Below are positions 1 through 5,882 of a DNA stretch of 5,883 nucleotides, piece after piece. The position numbers were made by a program, and so were the translations under genes. The number at the start of each line of letters is the position of its first letter. The stretch's first letter is position 1. This DNA is from Candidatus Omnitrophota bacterium. GTDB taxonomy: Bacteria; Omnitrophota; Gorgyraeia; B26-G9. The notes beneath the pieces were generated by a model. It saw only the letters and a program-made list of their open reading frames with translations. It did no database searches and was not told the DNA's origin. The stretch spans positions 1 to 5,883 of the forward strand of contig JAGLQQ010000245.1 of NCBI GenBank assembly GCA_023136735.1. Direction: 5' to 3'.

Positions 1-113
1 TTTTTTCACCTTTAAAGTGACTATCCAATTCTTTCTAAATACTTACTACCTCTGGATTAATCTTCCTTTGCAGAATTCTATTTAGGGATTAGGGACAAAT
101 TGACAAAACTGAC

Positions 114-3017
114 TTAAATAGAGGAATTAACAGAGGAAAAACTGGACTCATGAAATGTCTGAAGCACATTTGAATGCTCATAAATAGTAGCAGAGCTTGT
201 AAATGTAAGCGCACGGTTATTTTTAAGCTTAGTTATCTTCAATACAATACTGCTGTGATTGATGTCTGTGGCAACAATCGCACGCACTTCAATTACCGCC
301 AGACCATCAGTTGTGATATCTTCTTCAACGTTAAATTTAATCAAATTGCTTAAAGGGCTCCAGCTTTTTATTTCATCGATAAGATATTGCGTGAGTTCTG
401 ATACATCTTGCCCATAATTTGCAAATTGAAGAACCATTTCCCACTGACACACCTTTTTCTTCCCATTATAAAACTCTTCAAACTTAACCTGCTTGCCCTT
501 GATCCGAACAGCGCTCTTCAAATCTCTCTGCAATTCGATTGCCTTAACCTCAGTACTGGCTCTCGCGGAAAATGATATTACGATATCATCCCCTTTTCCC
601 TTGAACTTAGGCAGCCTTATTCTTTCTTCCGAATCTTTCAGTTCTTTCTCATCAAGTATATTTTCAATCTTATCGACTAGTTTTTTGATCCTTTGTGAAG
701 ATATATTTTTGCGATTGTGTTCACGCGGCACAGTAACCGTAAACTGAAACAATTTACTCAGATAGACATTTAACACTCCATTAGGTTTGTTATTAATTTT
801 ATGCCTTTTTAACTCTATTTCCCAATCGCTTATCTGCCCTGTGCCTAGAAGCAAATAGAAAATATCCCGCGAATCAATTCCAAATGACCGGGCTAGTTGG
901 CCAAGAGCAAAATCATCAAGATTAGATTCTTCCTCAATAAATTTTTCCTCAAGCATTTCTTTTCCTTTAAGTTTAGCCTCTTCAATAATTTTGCTAATAC
1001 TTATTTTCCAGGAACAATATGTCAAAGCAGCATATAATTCTTCCCTGTTTATAAGACCCTGTGAATGTGCAAATGAATCCAAGAACTTCCCTAATTTTAG
1101 ATTATTATCAAAAACTATACCCGCTTCTTTAAACTTATTCTTAAGACTTATTTCTCCAGATAAAGGAAATTTTTTATTAAATATTGAAGGCGGTTTTTTT
1201 TCAAGCTCTATTAAGCTGATAATCATTTGAGCTCTTAAAGTTTTTGTTTTTTCCCTAAGACGCAGTATCTGCGAGCCATCAACACGTCCGTTGTTTTCGA
1301 TTACCAGGATATCACCCGGCAATAGCGTATAATCTATTGTTGCTAATAGCCCTCGAGAATCAGGAGCACTGCGCAAGTAAAATACCCCTTGATTCCAGTC
1401 ATAGATGTTCGCCCCGCTAAACCTGTCATTAAGCAGGTTTGTGCTGCGCAATGCCGCGATATCTGCAACTATTGAACCTTTAGGCAGTCGTTTTGAAGTC
1501 AAATAATGCCTGCCGCCCTTGCCTTCTTTTTGAACAAAAACAAATACCCAGTCTTTAAGCTCTCTAAAAACACGGTTAAAATCACTCTCAAAATTTTCTG
1601 TAGGAGCATACATCTCCGTCTGATCGAACTTTTGTCCTGTATTTTTTGCCAGTTTATAGGACCAGTGCGCTCTTTCGCGTTCTCTTTGATCATGAAATTG
1701 TTTTGTCATTATCTGGACTTCATAAGAATATCCATCTATGGTATCTTCTTTTTTTAGATCAATGTAGAGCGCCCCCTGAGGACGTTTAGTCGGCACTTCC
1801 CAATTACGCTGATCATATTTTTTCTTAACCCAAGAACCAAGATTTTCTGCGACTAAATCCGAATACTGATAGAGCATCTCAGGCGTACAGTCGCATAGGA
1901 TGCGTATTCCCAAAATATCCTGCATACCTTCAATATAGTTTACATCTTTTAATTTCTCAGCAATTTCATATAGCCCTTTTAAACGCGCGCTGATGTTAAA
2001 AGTTGCAGCTCTTTGCAGGCCGTACTTTTGGATTATCTTCGACTGGAGCATATCTTCAATTGCATTTAAATGTTCTTTCATTTCCTCATATTCCCTACCA
2101 AAGTGCTCTTTAAATATTTTCCTGGTATAATTATATTCAGCATTACGGGAAAGACGAAATGATTCATTTAACAGCTGCTTTTTAATCTCTACATAGCCCA
2201 GTCTATCAGCCAAGGGAGCATACATCTCCTCAATTTCTTTTATCAGGTCATTGCGGTCTATTTCAGAAGCAAATTGTATAGAAGCAAGTTTATCAGCAAA
2301 AACAAGCAGCATTATGCGGTAATCCGGCTCAAGCGTATCATTATCATTTCCTCTGTCTTTAGCAGAGAGTTGAATTATCGCATTCATAAAATTCTGAATA
2401 TCATGTACTGCCCCCTCTAAGGGAAGCGACGCATAATAAAAATCTGTTACAAAAAGAAAATTATGGATAAGTGTGGAAATCTCATCTAATTCCTTTTCAC
2501 TTAGCTTGTTTTTAAGCACCTCGACCATACCATTTTCATTTAAGCGATGTAATAGTGCCGCTGCGATCGCCTCAACAGGCGCACCCCATTCACTTAAAGA
2601 ATAAGCAGCCTCAAGAGTATGATGCAAAAAGAATTCATTTGAAGGGCTGGAAAATTTTTTCCCCGCGTATTCTTTTTTAGCTAATTTTAATACTTTTTCA
2701 AAAAGCTCTTTATCCGCGCGTGAGTATTCAGATTTTTTTTCTAGATTTTCCCTTATTGCTTTCTCGAGAAAGTCCTGGCGTCCTATTTGAACCTCTTCAG
2801 TACTTGCAGCCTCATACTGCAAATCAATATCTGTATTGCCATAAGTCCGGCTGTATATATCCAGAAAAGACTGCGCATCAAAACGCATAGCAGGAGACAG
2901 AGTTTCTCTATCAAAGGCCTTTTCCCACGCAAAAGAATTCTGAGCAAAAATAAGTCCCCAAACCATTATAATAACAGCGAGTTTTAATAAAAGTAAGGTT
3001 TTAAGTTTTATCTTCAT
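114..3017 (-). CDS. Exported RelA/SpoT-like (Rel) protein with degenerate hydrolase and synthetase sites
   Basis: A 967-aa protein with the domain order of long RelA/SpoT alarmone enzymes. Residues 1-30 look like a Sec signal peptide: MKIKLK, a hydrophobic core, then SFA before W31. An HD hydrolase-like region (about 125-290) keeps H132, H157, E161 and D242, but the HD pair reads H157-R158 and 'ED' reads E161-N162. The linker YAPLADRLGYVEIKKQ (266-281) is a strong family match. The synthetase-like region (about 300-460) keeps R345/K347/K355, D367 (QDILGIRI), E433 (EVQIMT) and HWSYK (451-455). The usual 'NGYQSLHT' block is replaced by QGALYIDL, and QIRT reads QIMT. A TGS-like region (488-577), a helical region (585-740) and two ACT-like modules (about 756-838 and 857-933) follow. 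It has its own promoter, but no clear Shine-Dalgarno lies before the ATG. The family assignment is firm. Normal (p)ppGpp synthesis or hydrolysis is doubtful, and a scaffold or sensor role is possible. Location outside the cytoplasm is inferred from the N-terminus only. Confidence 0.85.
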   Translation of the reverse strand: MKIKLKTLLLLKLAVIIMVWGLIFAQNSFAWEKAFDRETLSPAMRFDAQSFLDIYSRTYGNTDIDLQYEAASTEEVQIGRQDFLEKAIRENLEKKSEYSRADKELFEKVLKLAKKEYAGKKFSSPSNEFFLHHTLEAAYSLSEWGAPVEAIAAALLHRLNENGMVEVLKNKLSEKELDEISTLIHNFLFVTDFYYASLPLEGAVHDIQNFMNAIIQLSAKDRGNDNDTLEPDYRIMLLVFADKLASIQFASEIDRNDLIKEIEEMYAPLADRLGYVEIKKQLLNESFRLSRNAEYNYTRKIFKEHFGREYEEMKEHLNAIEDMLQSKIIQKYGLQRAATFNISARLKGLYEIAEKLKDVNYIEGMQDILGIRILCDCTPEMLYQYSDLVAENLGSWVKKKYDQRNWEVPTKRPQGALYIDLKKEDTIDGYSYEVQIMTKQFHDQRERERAHWSYKLAKNTGQKFDQTEMYAPTENFESDFNRVFRELKDWVFVFVQKEGKGGRHYLTSKRLPKGSIVADIAALRSTNLLNDRFSGANIYDWNQGVFYLRSAPDSRGLLATIDYTLLPGDILVIENNGRVDGSQILRLREKTKTLRAQMIISLIELEKKPPSIFNKKFPLSGEISLKNKFKEAGIVFDNNLKLGKFLDSFAHSQGLINREELYAALTYCSWKISISKIIEEAKLKGKEMLEEKFIEEESNLDDFALGQLARSFGIDSRDIFYLLLGTGQISDWEIELKRHKINNKPNGVLNVYLSKLFQFTVTVPREHNRKNISSQRIKKLVDKIENILDEKELKDSEERIRLPKFKGKGDDIVISFSARASTEVKAIELQRDLKSAVRIKGKQVKFEEFYNGKKKVCQWEMVLQFANYGQDVSELTQYLIDEIKSWSPLSNLIKFNVEEDITTDGLAVIEVRAIVATDINHSSIVLKITKLKNNRALTFTSSATIYEHSNVLQTFHESSFSSVNSSI

Positions 3018-3086
3018 TTTTTTTAAAGTTATTAAGGTTCCCCATTACAAAATATGCAAATTTTCGACTACTTTAAAAGGTCTAAA

Positions 3087-3115
3087 AATATACCATACTT
3101 CCTCCCTTATTGCAA
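3087..3115 (-). promoter_or_regulatory. Sigma-70-type promoter with extended -10 for the Rel-like gene
   Basis: On the minus strand a -35 TTGCAA (3115-3110, 4 of 6 consensus) is followed by exactly 17 bases and a -10 TATATT (3092-3087, 5 of 6). TGG directly before the -10 makes it an extended -10. Transcription would start near 3080, giving a leader of about 60 nt before the ATG at 3017. It lies in the 184-bp gap after rnhB, so the Rel-like gene can be expressed separately from the ribosomal cluster. Confidence 0.6.
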
Positions 3116-3201
3116 GCTCTTAACCTCTTTATTTTTAGCTATTTAGGAAAACAATACTACAGGCATTCCTTTTAAGGGAAAAAATAAGAAATAAAATGAT
3201 G

Positions 3202-3810
3202 TTAAACTGAAGACAGAAGCAGTCCTTTAATCGGCTGAAAACTCCTTCTATGAATAGGGCAAGGGCCAAATTTCATGATCGCCTGGCGATGGGCTTTTGT
3301 TCCATAGCCCTTATGGCTGGCAAAGCCATACTCAGGATACTGCTTATCATACTCAAGCATCAAGTTATCTCTGGTAACTTTAGCAACAATGGAAGCGCTG
3401 GCTATAGAGAGGCTTTTAGCATCACCACCAATAATCGGCGTGCAGTTAGTTTCAATTTTAGGTTTATGGGGCCCATCGACTAATACCCATTGCGGGTTCT
3501 GGTTTAGCCGGCTAATGGCAATAGCCATAGCATTAAGACTGGCTACCAGGATATTAACTTTGTCTATATCTTTTTCACTTACAACCGCATAGGAATAATC
3601 ACAGTTTTCAGTTATTTCTTTAAAAGCTTTTTGCCTCTTTATAAGAGACAATTTCTTGGAATCTCCGATCTGTTCTTTAAAAACATATCCGGCAGGAATA
3701 ATAACCGCTGCTGCTGCTACAGGCCCGGCCCAAGGTCCGCGACCAGCCTCATCAACTCCGGCAATAATATTAATTCCCCTATTCAAAAGTCCCTGTTCTA
3801 TATCCCACAC
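3202..3810 (-). CDS. rnhB: Ribonuclease HII
   Basis: A 202-aa cytoplasmic endonuclease that cuts the RNA strand of RNA-DNA hybrids and removes ribonucleotides misincorporated in DNA. The family motifs are present in order: GVDEAGRGPWAGPV (18-31, with acidic D20 and E21), GDSKKLS (49-55), VLVDG (D112), GGDAKSLSIASASIVAKV (from 128, with D130 as the likely fourth metal ligand), then TRD and the C-terminal GYGTKAH and HRRSFQPI motifs. All four catalytic carboxylates seem intact and the length is normal. The start is a GTG at 3810, only 5 bp after the rplS stop, with a weak AAGG inside the end of rplS. This suggests translational coupling to rplS. A later in-frame TTG (residue 9) is possible but would leave a short N-terminus. 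rnhB next to rplS is a common bacterial order. Confidence 0.96.
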   Translation of the reverse strand: MWDIEQGLLNRGINIIAGVDEAGRGPWAGPVAAAAVIIPAGYVFKEQIGDSKKLSLIKRQKAFKEITENCDYSYAVVSEKDIDKVNILVASLNAMAIAISRLNQNPQWVLVDGPHKPKIETNCTPIIGGDAKSLSIASASIVAKVTRDNLMLEYDKQYPEYGFASHKGYGTKAHRQAIMKFGPCPIHRRSFQPIKGLLLSSV

Positions 3811-3815
3811 AGGTT

Positions 3816-4172
3816 TTATACCTTGGCTTCTTCCTTCTTTACAACTTTTTTTTCAAGAACCTTTGCCTTCTTACCTTTACGGTCTCTCAAATAGTATAAT
3901 TTTGCCCGGCGTACTTTACCTTTACGCATAACCTGAACACGATCAATAATAGGTGAATTTAAAGGAAATATTCTCTCAACTCCCTCTCCATAAGACAGTC
4001 TGCGTACGGTAAAGGTCTCACTTACTCCGCCGCCGCGCTTTCTTATAACTACGCCTTCAAATACCTGAATACGTACTTTACCTTCTTCTTCCTGGATCTT
4101 CACATGGACTTTCACAGTATCCCCAGGCTCAAACTTTGCTATTTTTGGTTCATCACTTTTCTTCTTTGCCAT
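3816..4172 (-). CDS. rplS: 50S ribosomal protein L19
   Basis: L19 sits at the interface of the two ribosomal subunits. The sequence matches the family throughout: [39 protein letters not shown], a segment close to '[18 protein letters not shown]', and the basic stretch [20 protein letters not shown] lysine-rich tail with a few acidic residues closes the 118-aa protein. I chose the ATG at 4172 (MAKKKSDEP). An AGAGG motif lies 9 bases upstream of it, whereas the in-frame ATG at 4181 directly abuts that motif and leaves no spacing. The gene lies 195 bp after trmD, behind a structured leader, and 5 bp before rnhB. It may be both co-transcribed with trmD and separately controlled through the leader. 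Confidence 0.97.
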   Translation of the reverse strand: MAKKKSDEPKIAKFEPGDTVKVHVKIQEEEGKVRIQVFEGVVIRKRGGGVSETFTVRRLSYGEGVERIFPLNSPIIDRVQVMRKGKVRRAKLYYLRDRKGKKAKVLEKKVVKKEEAKV

Positions 4173-4200
4173 TATTCCCATCCTCTCTTAAATGAACAGT

Positions 4201-4222
4201 TATTTTACGTTCACGTAAAATA
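4201..4222 (-). promoter_or_regulatory. Perfect inverted repeat just upstream of the rplS ribosome site
   Basis: Arms of 10 bases (TATTTTACGT and ACGTAAAATA) flank a 2-base centre. In minus-strand RNA this folds as a 9-bp stem with a UGAA tetraloop. It ends about 12 bases before the AGAGG ribosome site of rplS. It could be a protein-binding palindrome in DNA or a hairpin in the L19 leader mRNA. The sequence alone does not decide between these. Confidence 0.5.
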
Positions 4223-4224
4223 TA

Positions 4225-4236
4225 GGCCTTTAGGCC
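4225..4236 (-). promoter_or_regulatory. Small GGCC hairpin in the rplS leader
   Basis: GGCC, four loop bases, then GGCC again, directly adjoining the 4201-4222 palindrome. The stem is only 4 bp, but all pairs are G-C. It can also be read as a direct repeat TAGGCC-TT-TAGGCC. It is reported as the middle of three consecutive hairpins in the leader. Confidence 0.3.
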
Positions 4237-4249
4237 GTCTGCGAATTTA

Positions 4250-4272
4250 ATCCCGCCGCTTAGTGGCGGGAT
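4250..4272 (-). repeat. GC-rich hairpin between trmD and rplS
   Basis: ATCCCGCC and GGCGGGAT form an 8-bp stem in an AT-rich gap. In plus-strand RNA the stem extends to 10 bp with one G-U pair and a 3-base loop. In the minus-strand transcript an A-C mismatch interrupts the inner pairs. Neither side has a T-run, so it is not a typical intrinsic terminator. It may be an mRNA processing or stability hairpin, or a copy of a dispersed palindromic (REP-like) repeat. Only one copy is visible here. Confidence 0.45.
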
Positions 4273-4332
4273 AACTTTGTATCTTATCAATTTAACCGCC
4301 TCTTTTTGGCAGAATAGCTTTGCAACTGATAA

Positions 4333-4341
4333 ATTTTACCA
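4333..4341 (-). promoter_or_regulatory. Possible extended -10 for rplS
   Basis: On the minus strand TGG-TAAAAT resembles an extended -10 element (TGN-TATAAT, one mismatch). It lies just after the trmD stop and upstream of the rplS leader hairpins. No good -35 is visible at the expected distance. It would allow separate rplS transcription, but the match could easily arise by chance in AT-rich sequence. Confidence 0.2.
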
Positions 4342-4367
4342 CTTTTAGCACATATATACATTAATAA

Positions 4368-5033
4368 TTATTTTAGTAAATCTTTTCGTCTTTCTTTAGT
4401 TCTTTTTAAAGATTGCTTCTTGCGCCATCTTTTTATTTTTTCATGATCTCCTGACAATAATATTTCAGGAACGCTCATTTTTCTATAATTCTGAGGTCTC
4501 GTATACTGCGGGTATTCAAGCATATCATCATTAAAAGATTCATCCTGCAGCGAACATTCTTCACCAAGCACCCCAGGGATAAGCCGTACAACAGTATCAA
4601 TAAGAACCATTGCCGGTATTTCTCCACCTGTCAAAACATAATCACCAATTGATATTTCAACATCTGCAAGTGTCCTAACGCGCTCATCAAAACCCTCGTA
4701 ATGCCCGCAAATAAGTACTACATGTTTATACTTGCTCGTTTTAAGAGCTAATTTTTGATTATATTTTTTGCCTTGCGGCGTAAGCAATATAACTTTCGTA
4801 TTTTCCTTACAAAGATCATCGCATGCCTCAAACACAGGTTCCGGCTTAATAACCATTCCCGGCCCACCACCGTAGGGTTTATCATCCACGGTACGTCTTG
4901 TATCATGTGTCCAATCACGCAGATCGTATATATTAATCTGTGCCTTCTTATTCTCTTGGGCTCTTTTTAAGATTGATTCGGCTAAAATGCCGCTAAACAT
5001 ATCAGGGAACAAAGTTAAAACGTCAATCTTCAT
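4368..5033 (-). CDS. trmD: tRNA (guanine-N1)-methyltransferase TrmD
   Basis: Uses S-adenosylmethionine to methylate G37 of tRNAs, next to the anticodon, which prevents +1 frameshifting. The 221-aa protein opens with the typical MKIDVLTLFPDMF. It carries VDDKPYGGGPGMV, then the trefoil-knot SAM-binding motifs LICGHYEGFDERV and IGDYVLTGGE, then the linker ESFNDDMLEYPQYTRP containing the likely catalytic aspartate, and the tail VPEILLSGDHEKIKRWR. It ends soon after this, slightly shorter at the C-terminus than the E. coli type. I chose the ATG at 5033 because the family starts there. An in-frame GTG two codons earlier (5039) is the alternative, and neither has more than a weak AAAGAA ribosome site. 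It follows the lipoprotein gene by 30 bp, so they are probably co-transcribed. rimM, its usual upstream partner, is absent. Confidence 0.97.
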   Translation of the reverse strand: MKIDVLTLFPDMFSGILAESILKRAQENKKAQINIYDLRDWTHDTRRTVDDKPYGGGPGMVIKPEPVFEACDDLCKENTKVILLTPQGKKYNQKLALKTSKYKHVVLICGHYEGFDERVRTLADVEISIGDYVLTGGEIPAMVLIDTVVRLIPGVLGEECSLQDESFNDDMLEYPQYTRPQNYRKMSVPEILLSGDHEKIKRWRKKQSLKRTKERRKDLLK

Positions 5034-5063
5034 AATCACATTTCTTTTTATTGTATTTAATCC

Positions 5064-5393
5064 TTACAAAGAGCTTTCTTTAACAGCTACATCAGGCTTG
5101 CCGCTTATCTCATCAAGTCTCATTTGAGCTTTTACGCCTTCTTTTGTGTCCGGGAAGTAATCTACTATCTTCATATAATAAAGCATTGAAGTTGTGCAAT
5201 CTCCAACATCATCTGCCAGAGCTGCCGCTTGAAACCAAGTCCTCAATGAATGATTTTCATTTACATTTAAATCCGGCTTTTGCTCATAACTTACTAGCTT
5301 CTCTTGTTTGGCCCCCATAACTTCACTCATCATACAACCTGAAACAGAAAAAAGTATCCCCACAATTAATAACAATACAAAGCCTCTTATCAT
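5064..5393 (-). CDS. Small lipoprotein with a TPR-like helical pair
   Basis: A 109-aa protein of unknown function. It has an N-terminal basic residue, a hydrophobic stretch (FVLLLIVGILFSV) and a lipobox VSGC with C20 as the lipid-attachment cysteine, so it should be an inner- or outer-membrane-anchored lipoprotein. Residues 50-97 read like one tetratricopeptide-type helix pair (LRTWFQAAALADDVGD, then MLYYMKIVDYFPDTKEG and AQMRLDEI). This resembles the repeats of BamD- or CpoB-like envelope proteins, but one repeat is too little to assign a family. The ATG at 5393 is secure, with GGGAGG six bases upstream. It occupies the place of rimM between rpsP and trmD and runs 30 bp into trmD. No mechanistic link to translation is evident. 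Confidence 0.75.
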   Translation of the reverse strand: MIRGFVLLLIVGILFSVSGCMMSEVMGAKQEKLVSYEQKPDLNVNENHSLRTWFQAAALADDVGDCTTSMLYYMKIVDYFPDTKEGVKAQMRLDEISGKPDVAVKESSL

Positions 5394-5399
5394 TACTTA

Positions 5400-5405
5400 C
5401 CTCCC
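5400..5405 (-). promoter_or_regulatory. Strong Shine-Dalgarno of the lipoprotein gene
   Basis: GGGAGG six bases before the ATG at 5393, far stronger than the ribosome sites of trmD or the Rel-like gene. It fixes the lipoprotein start and argues that this short frame is a real gene. Confidence 0.75.
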
Positions 5406-5420
5406 TTTTCCAATGAGCGC

Positions 5421-5453
5421 ACAATTTATGAAATAATATATTTTATAAATTGT
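5421..5453 (-). repeat. AT-rich inverted repeat upstream of the lipoprotein gene
   Basis: Perfect 9-base arms ACAATTTAT and ATAAATTGT separated by 15 AT-rich bases. It overlaps the possible promoter at 5433-5461. GAGCGC (5415-5420) and GCGCTC (5472-5477) add a 6-bp outer pair around it, with an 18-base bulge on one side. It could be an operator for a dimeric regulator or part of a folded leader RNA. Confidence 0.45.
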
Positions 5454-5461
5454 AAACGCAA
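5433..5461 (-). promoter_or_regulatory. Possible internal promoter before the lipoprotein gene
   Basis: On the minus strand TTGCGT (5461-5456, 3 of 6) is followed by 17 bases and TATTAT (5438-5433, 5 of 6). The region is so AT-rich that other registers are nearly as good, for example TAAAAT a few bases upstream. If real it would start transcription in front of the lipoprotein-trmD pair and overlap the 5421-5453 palindrome. Confidence 0.3.
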
Positions 5462-5466
5462 ATTGA

Positions 5467-5567
5467 ACCCCGCGCTCTAATCTATTCCTTCGCCAGGTTC
5501 TACCTTTAGTATTAATATCATTATCGCCTCCATCTAAACCTCTACAACATTGCGTAGAGGGCGGGGT
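5467..5567 (-). promoter_or_regulatory. Long inverted-repeat leader element after rpsP, attenuator-like
   Basis: The outer arms 5467-5479 and 5555-5567 pair at 12 of 13 positions (accccgcgctcta against tagagggcggggt) and are GC-rich in an AT-rich gap. In minus-strand RNA the first arm can instead form a local 7-bp hairpin with 5539-5545 (CCTCTAC with GTAGAGG). The last arm can instead pair through GAGCGC with GCGCTC at 5415-5420. These helices compete, as in an attenuator or a translational switch. A 14-codon frame (5477-5521) lies inside the element and its stop codon falls in the last arm. No T-run follows any hairpin, so classical termination is not evident. Confidence 0.5.
5477..5521 (-). 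CDS. Possible 14-aa leader peptide
   Basis: ATG at 5521 with GGAGG at 5531-5527, five bases upstream, opens a frame MILILKVEPGEGID that ends in TAG. The ribosome site is good, but the frame is short and carries no run of one regulatory amino acid. It lies wholly inside the 5467-5567 inverted repeat, with its stop codon in the distal arm. Its translation could therefore shift the folding of the leader before the lipoprotein-trmD genes. It could equally be a chance frame or the remnant of a gene lost from the cluster. Confidence 0.3.
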   Translation of the reverse strand: MILILKVEPGEGID

Positions 5568-5584
5568 AAAGCTCGATATAAGAC

Positions 5585-5869
5585 CTAATTAGCTTTGGTC
5601 TTTAAGTCTTGTCCTCGCCTTATATTCAATGGGATTTTTTTATTTTTAAAGATACTTTTCACGGTAGGTGTTGGTTTTGCCCCAACACTTAGCCAATACA
5701 AAGCTCTATCCTCCTTAACTTCCACTAAAGCTGGTTCCTTTGACGGATCATAATAACCAATCTCTTCGATAAACCGCCCATCTCTGGGTCTATGCTGTTC
5801 AATCACTACAATTTTATGATGCGGTTTTCTTTTTGCGCCAAGTCTTGCTAAACGAATAATAACTGCCAC
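5585..5869 (-). CDS. rpsP: 30S ribosomal protein S16
   Basis: S16 is an early-assembling small-subunit protein that binds 16S rRNA. The 94-aa sequence matches the family from end to end: VIIRLARLGAKRKPHHKIVV, then RPRDGRFIEEIGYYDPS, then the segment EDRALYWLSVGAKPTPTV and a basic C-terminal tail. The start is GTG at 5869, chosen because of its position in the family alignment and an ideal ribosome site seven bases upstream. It is the first gene of the cluster inside the window. The operon promoter and any upstream gene, often ffh, would lie beyond the right edge. The usual next genes (KH-domain protein, rimM) do not follow. Confidence 0.97.
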   Translation of the reverse strand: MAVIIRLARLGAKRKPHHKIVVIEQHRPRDGRFIEEIGYYDPSKEPALVEVKEDRALYWLSVGAKPTPTVKSIFKNKKIPLNIRRGQDLKTKAN

Positions 5870-5873
5870 GTAC

Positions 5874-5882
5874 TCACCTCCT
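5874..5882 (-). promoter_or_regulatory. Full-length Shine-Dalgarno of rpsP
   Basis: AGGAGGTGA is complementary to nine bases of the usual 16S rRNA 3' end. It is placed correctly for the GTG start at 5869 and compensates for the non-ATG codon. Confidence 0.8.

Noticed and set aside
1..20. Hairpin TCACCTTTAAAGTGA beside a T-run at the left edge, considered as a terminator
   Set aside because: For the minus-strand transcript the hairpin is followed by A residues, not T, and the stem is only 4-6 weak pairs.
1..113. Possible gene or RNA in the left-edge segment
   Set aside because: Nothing recognisable on either strand; only a short TAGGGA-type direct repeat near 81-93.
493..1757. Plus-strand open frames opposite the Rel-like gene
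   Set aside because: They lack ribosome sites and family-like sequence, and lie antisense to a gene with clear domain homology.
3001..3045. A 14-codon frame (MGNLNNFKKNEDKT) overlapping the start of the Rel-like gene in another frame
   Set aside because: No ribosome site precedes its ATG and the composition simply reflects A-rich DNA, so a regulatory upstream frame is not supported.
3140..3201. T-rich stretch after rnhB, considered as an intrinsic terminator
   Set aside because: No stable stem precedes the T-run. The best is a 4-bp pairing at the end of rnhB.
4173..4181. Start of rplS at the upstream ATG (MGIMAKKK)
   Set aside because: The AGAGG motif directly abuts this ATG, leaving no room for initiation. 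The ATG at 4172 has proper spacing.
5034..5039. Start of trmD at GTG 5039
   Set aside because: The TrmD family begins at MKIDVLTLFP, which is the ATG at 5033, and the GTG has no better ribosome site.
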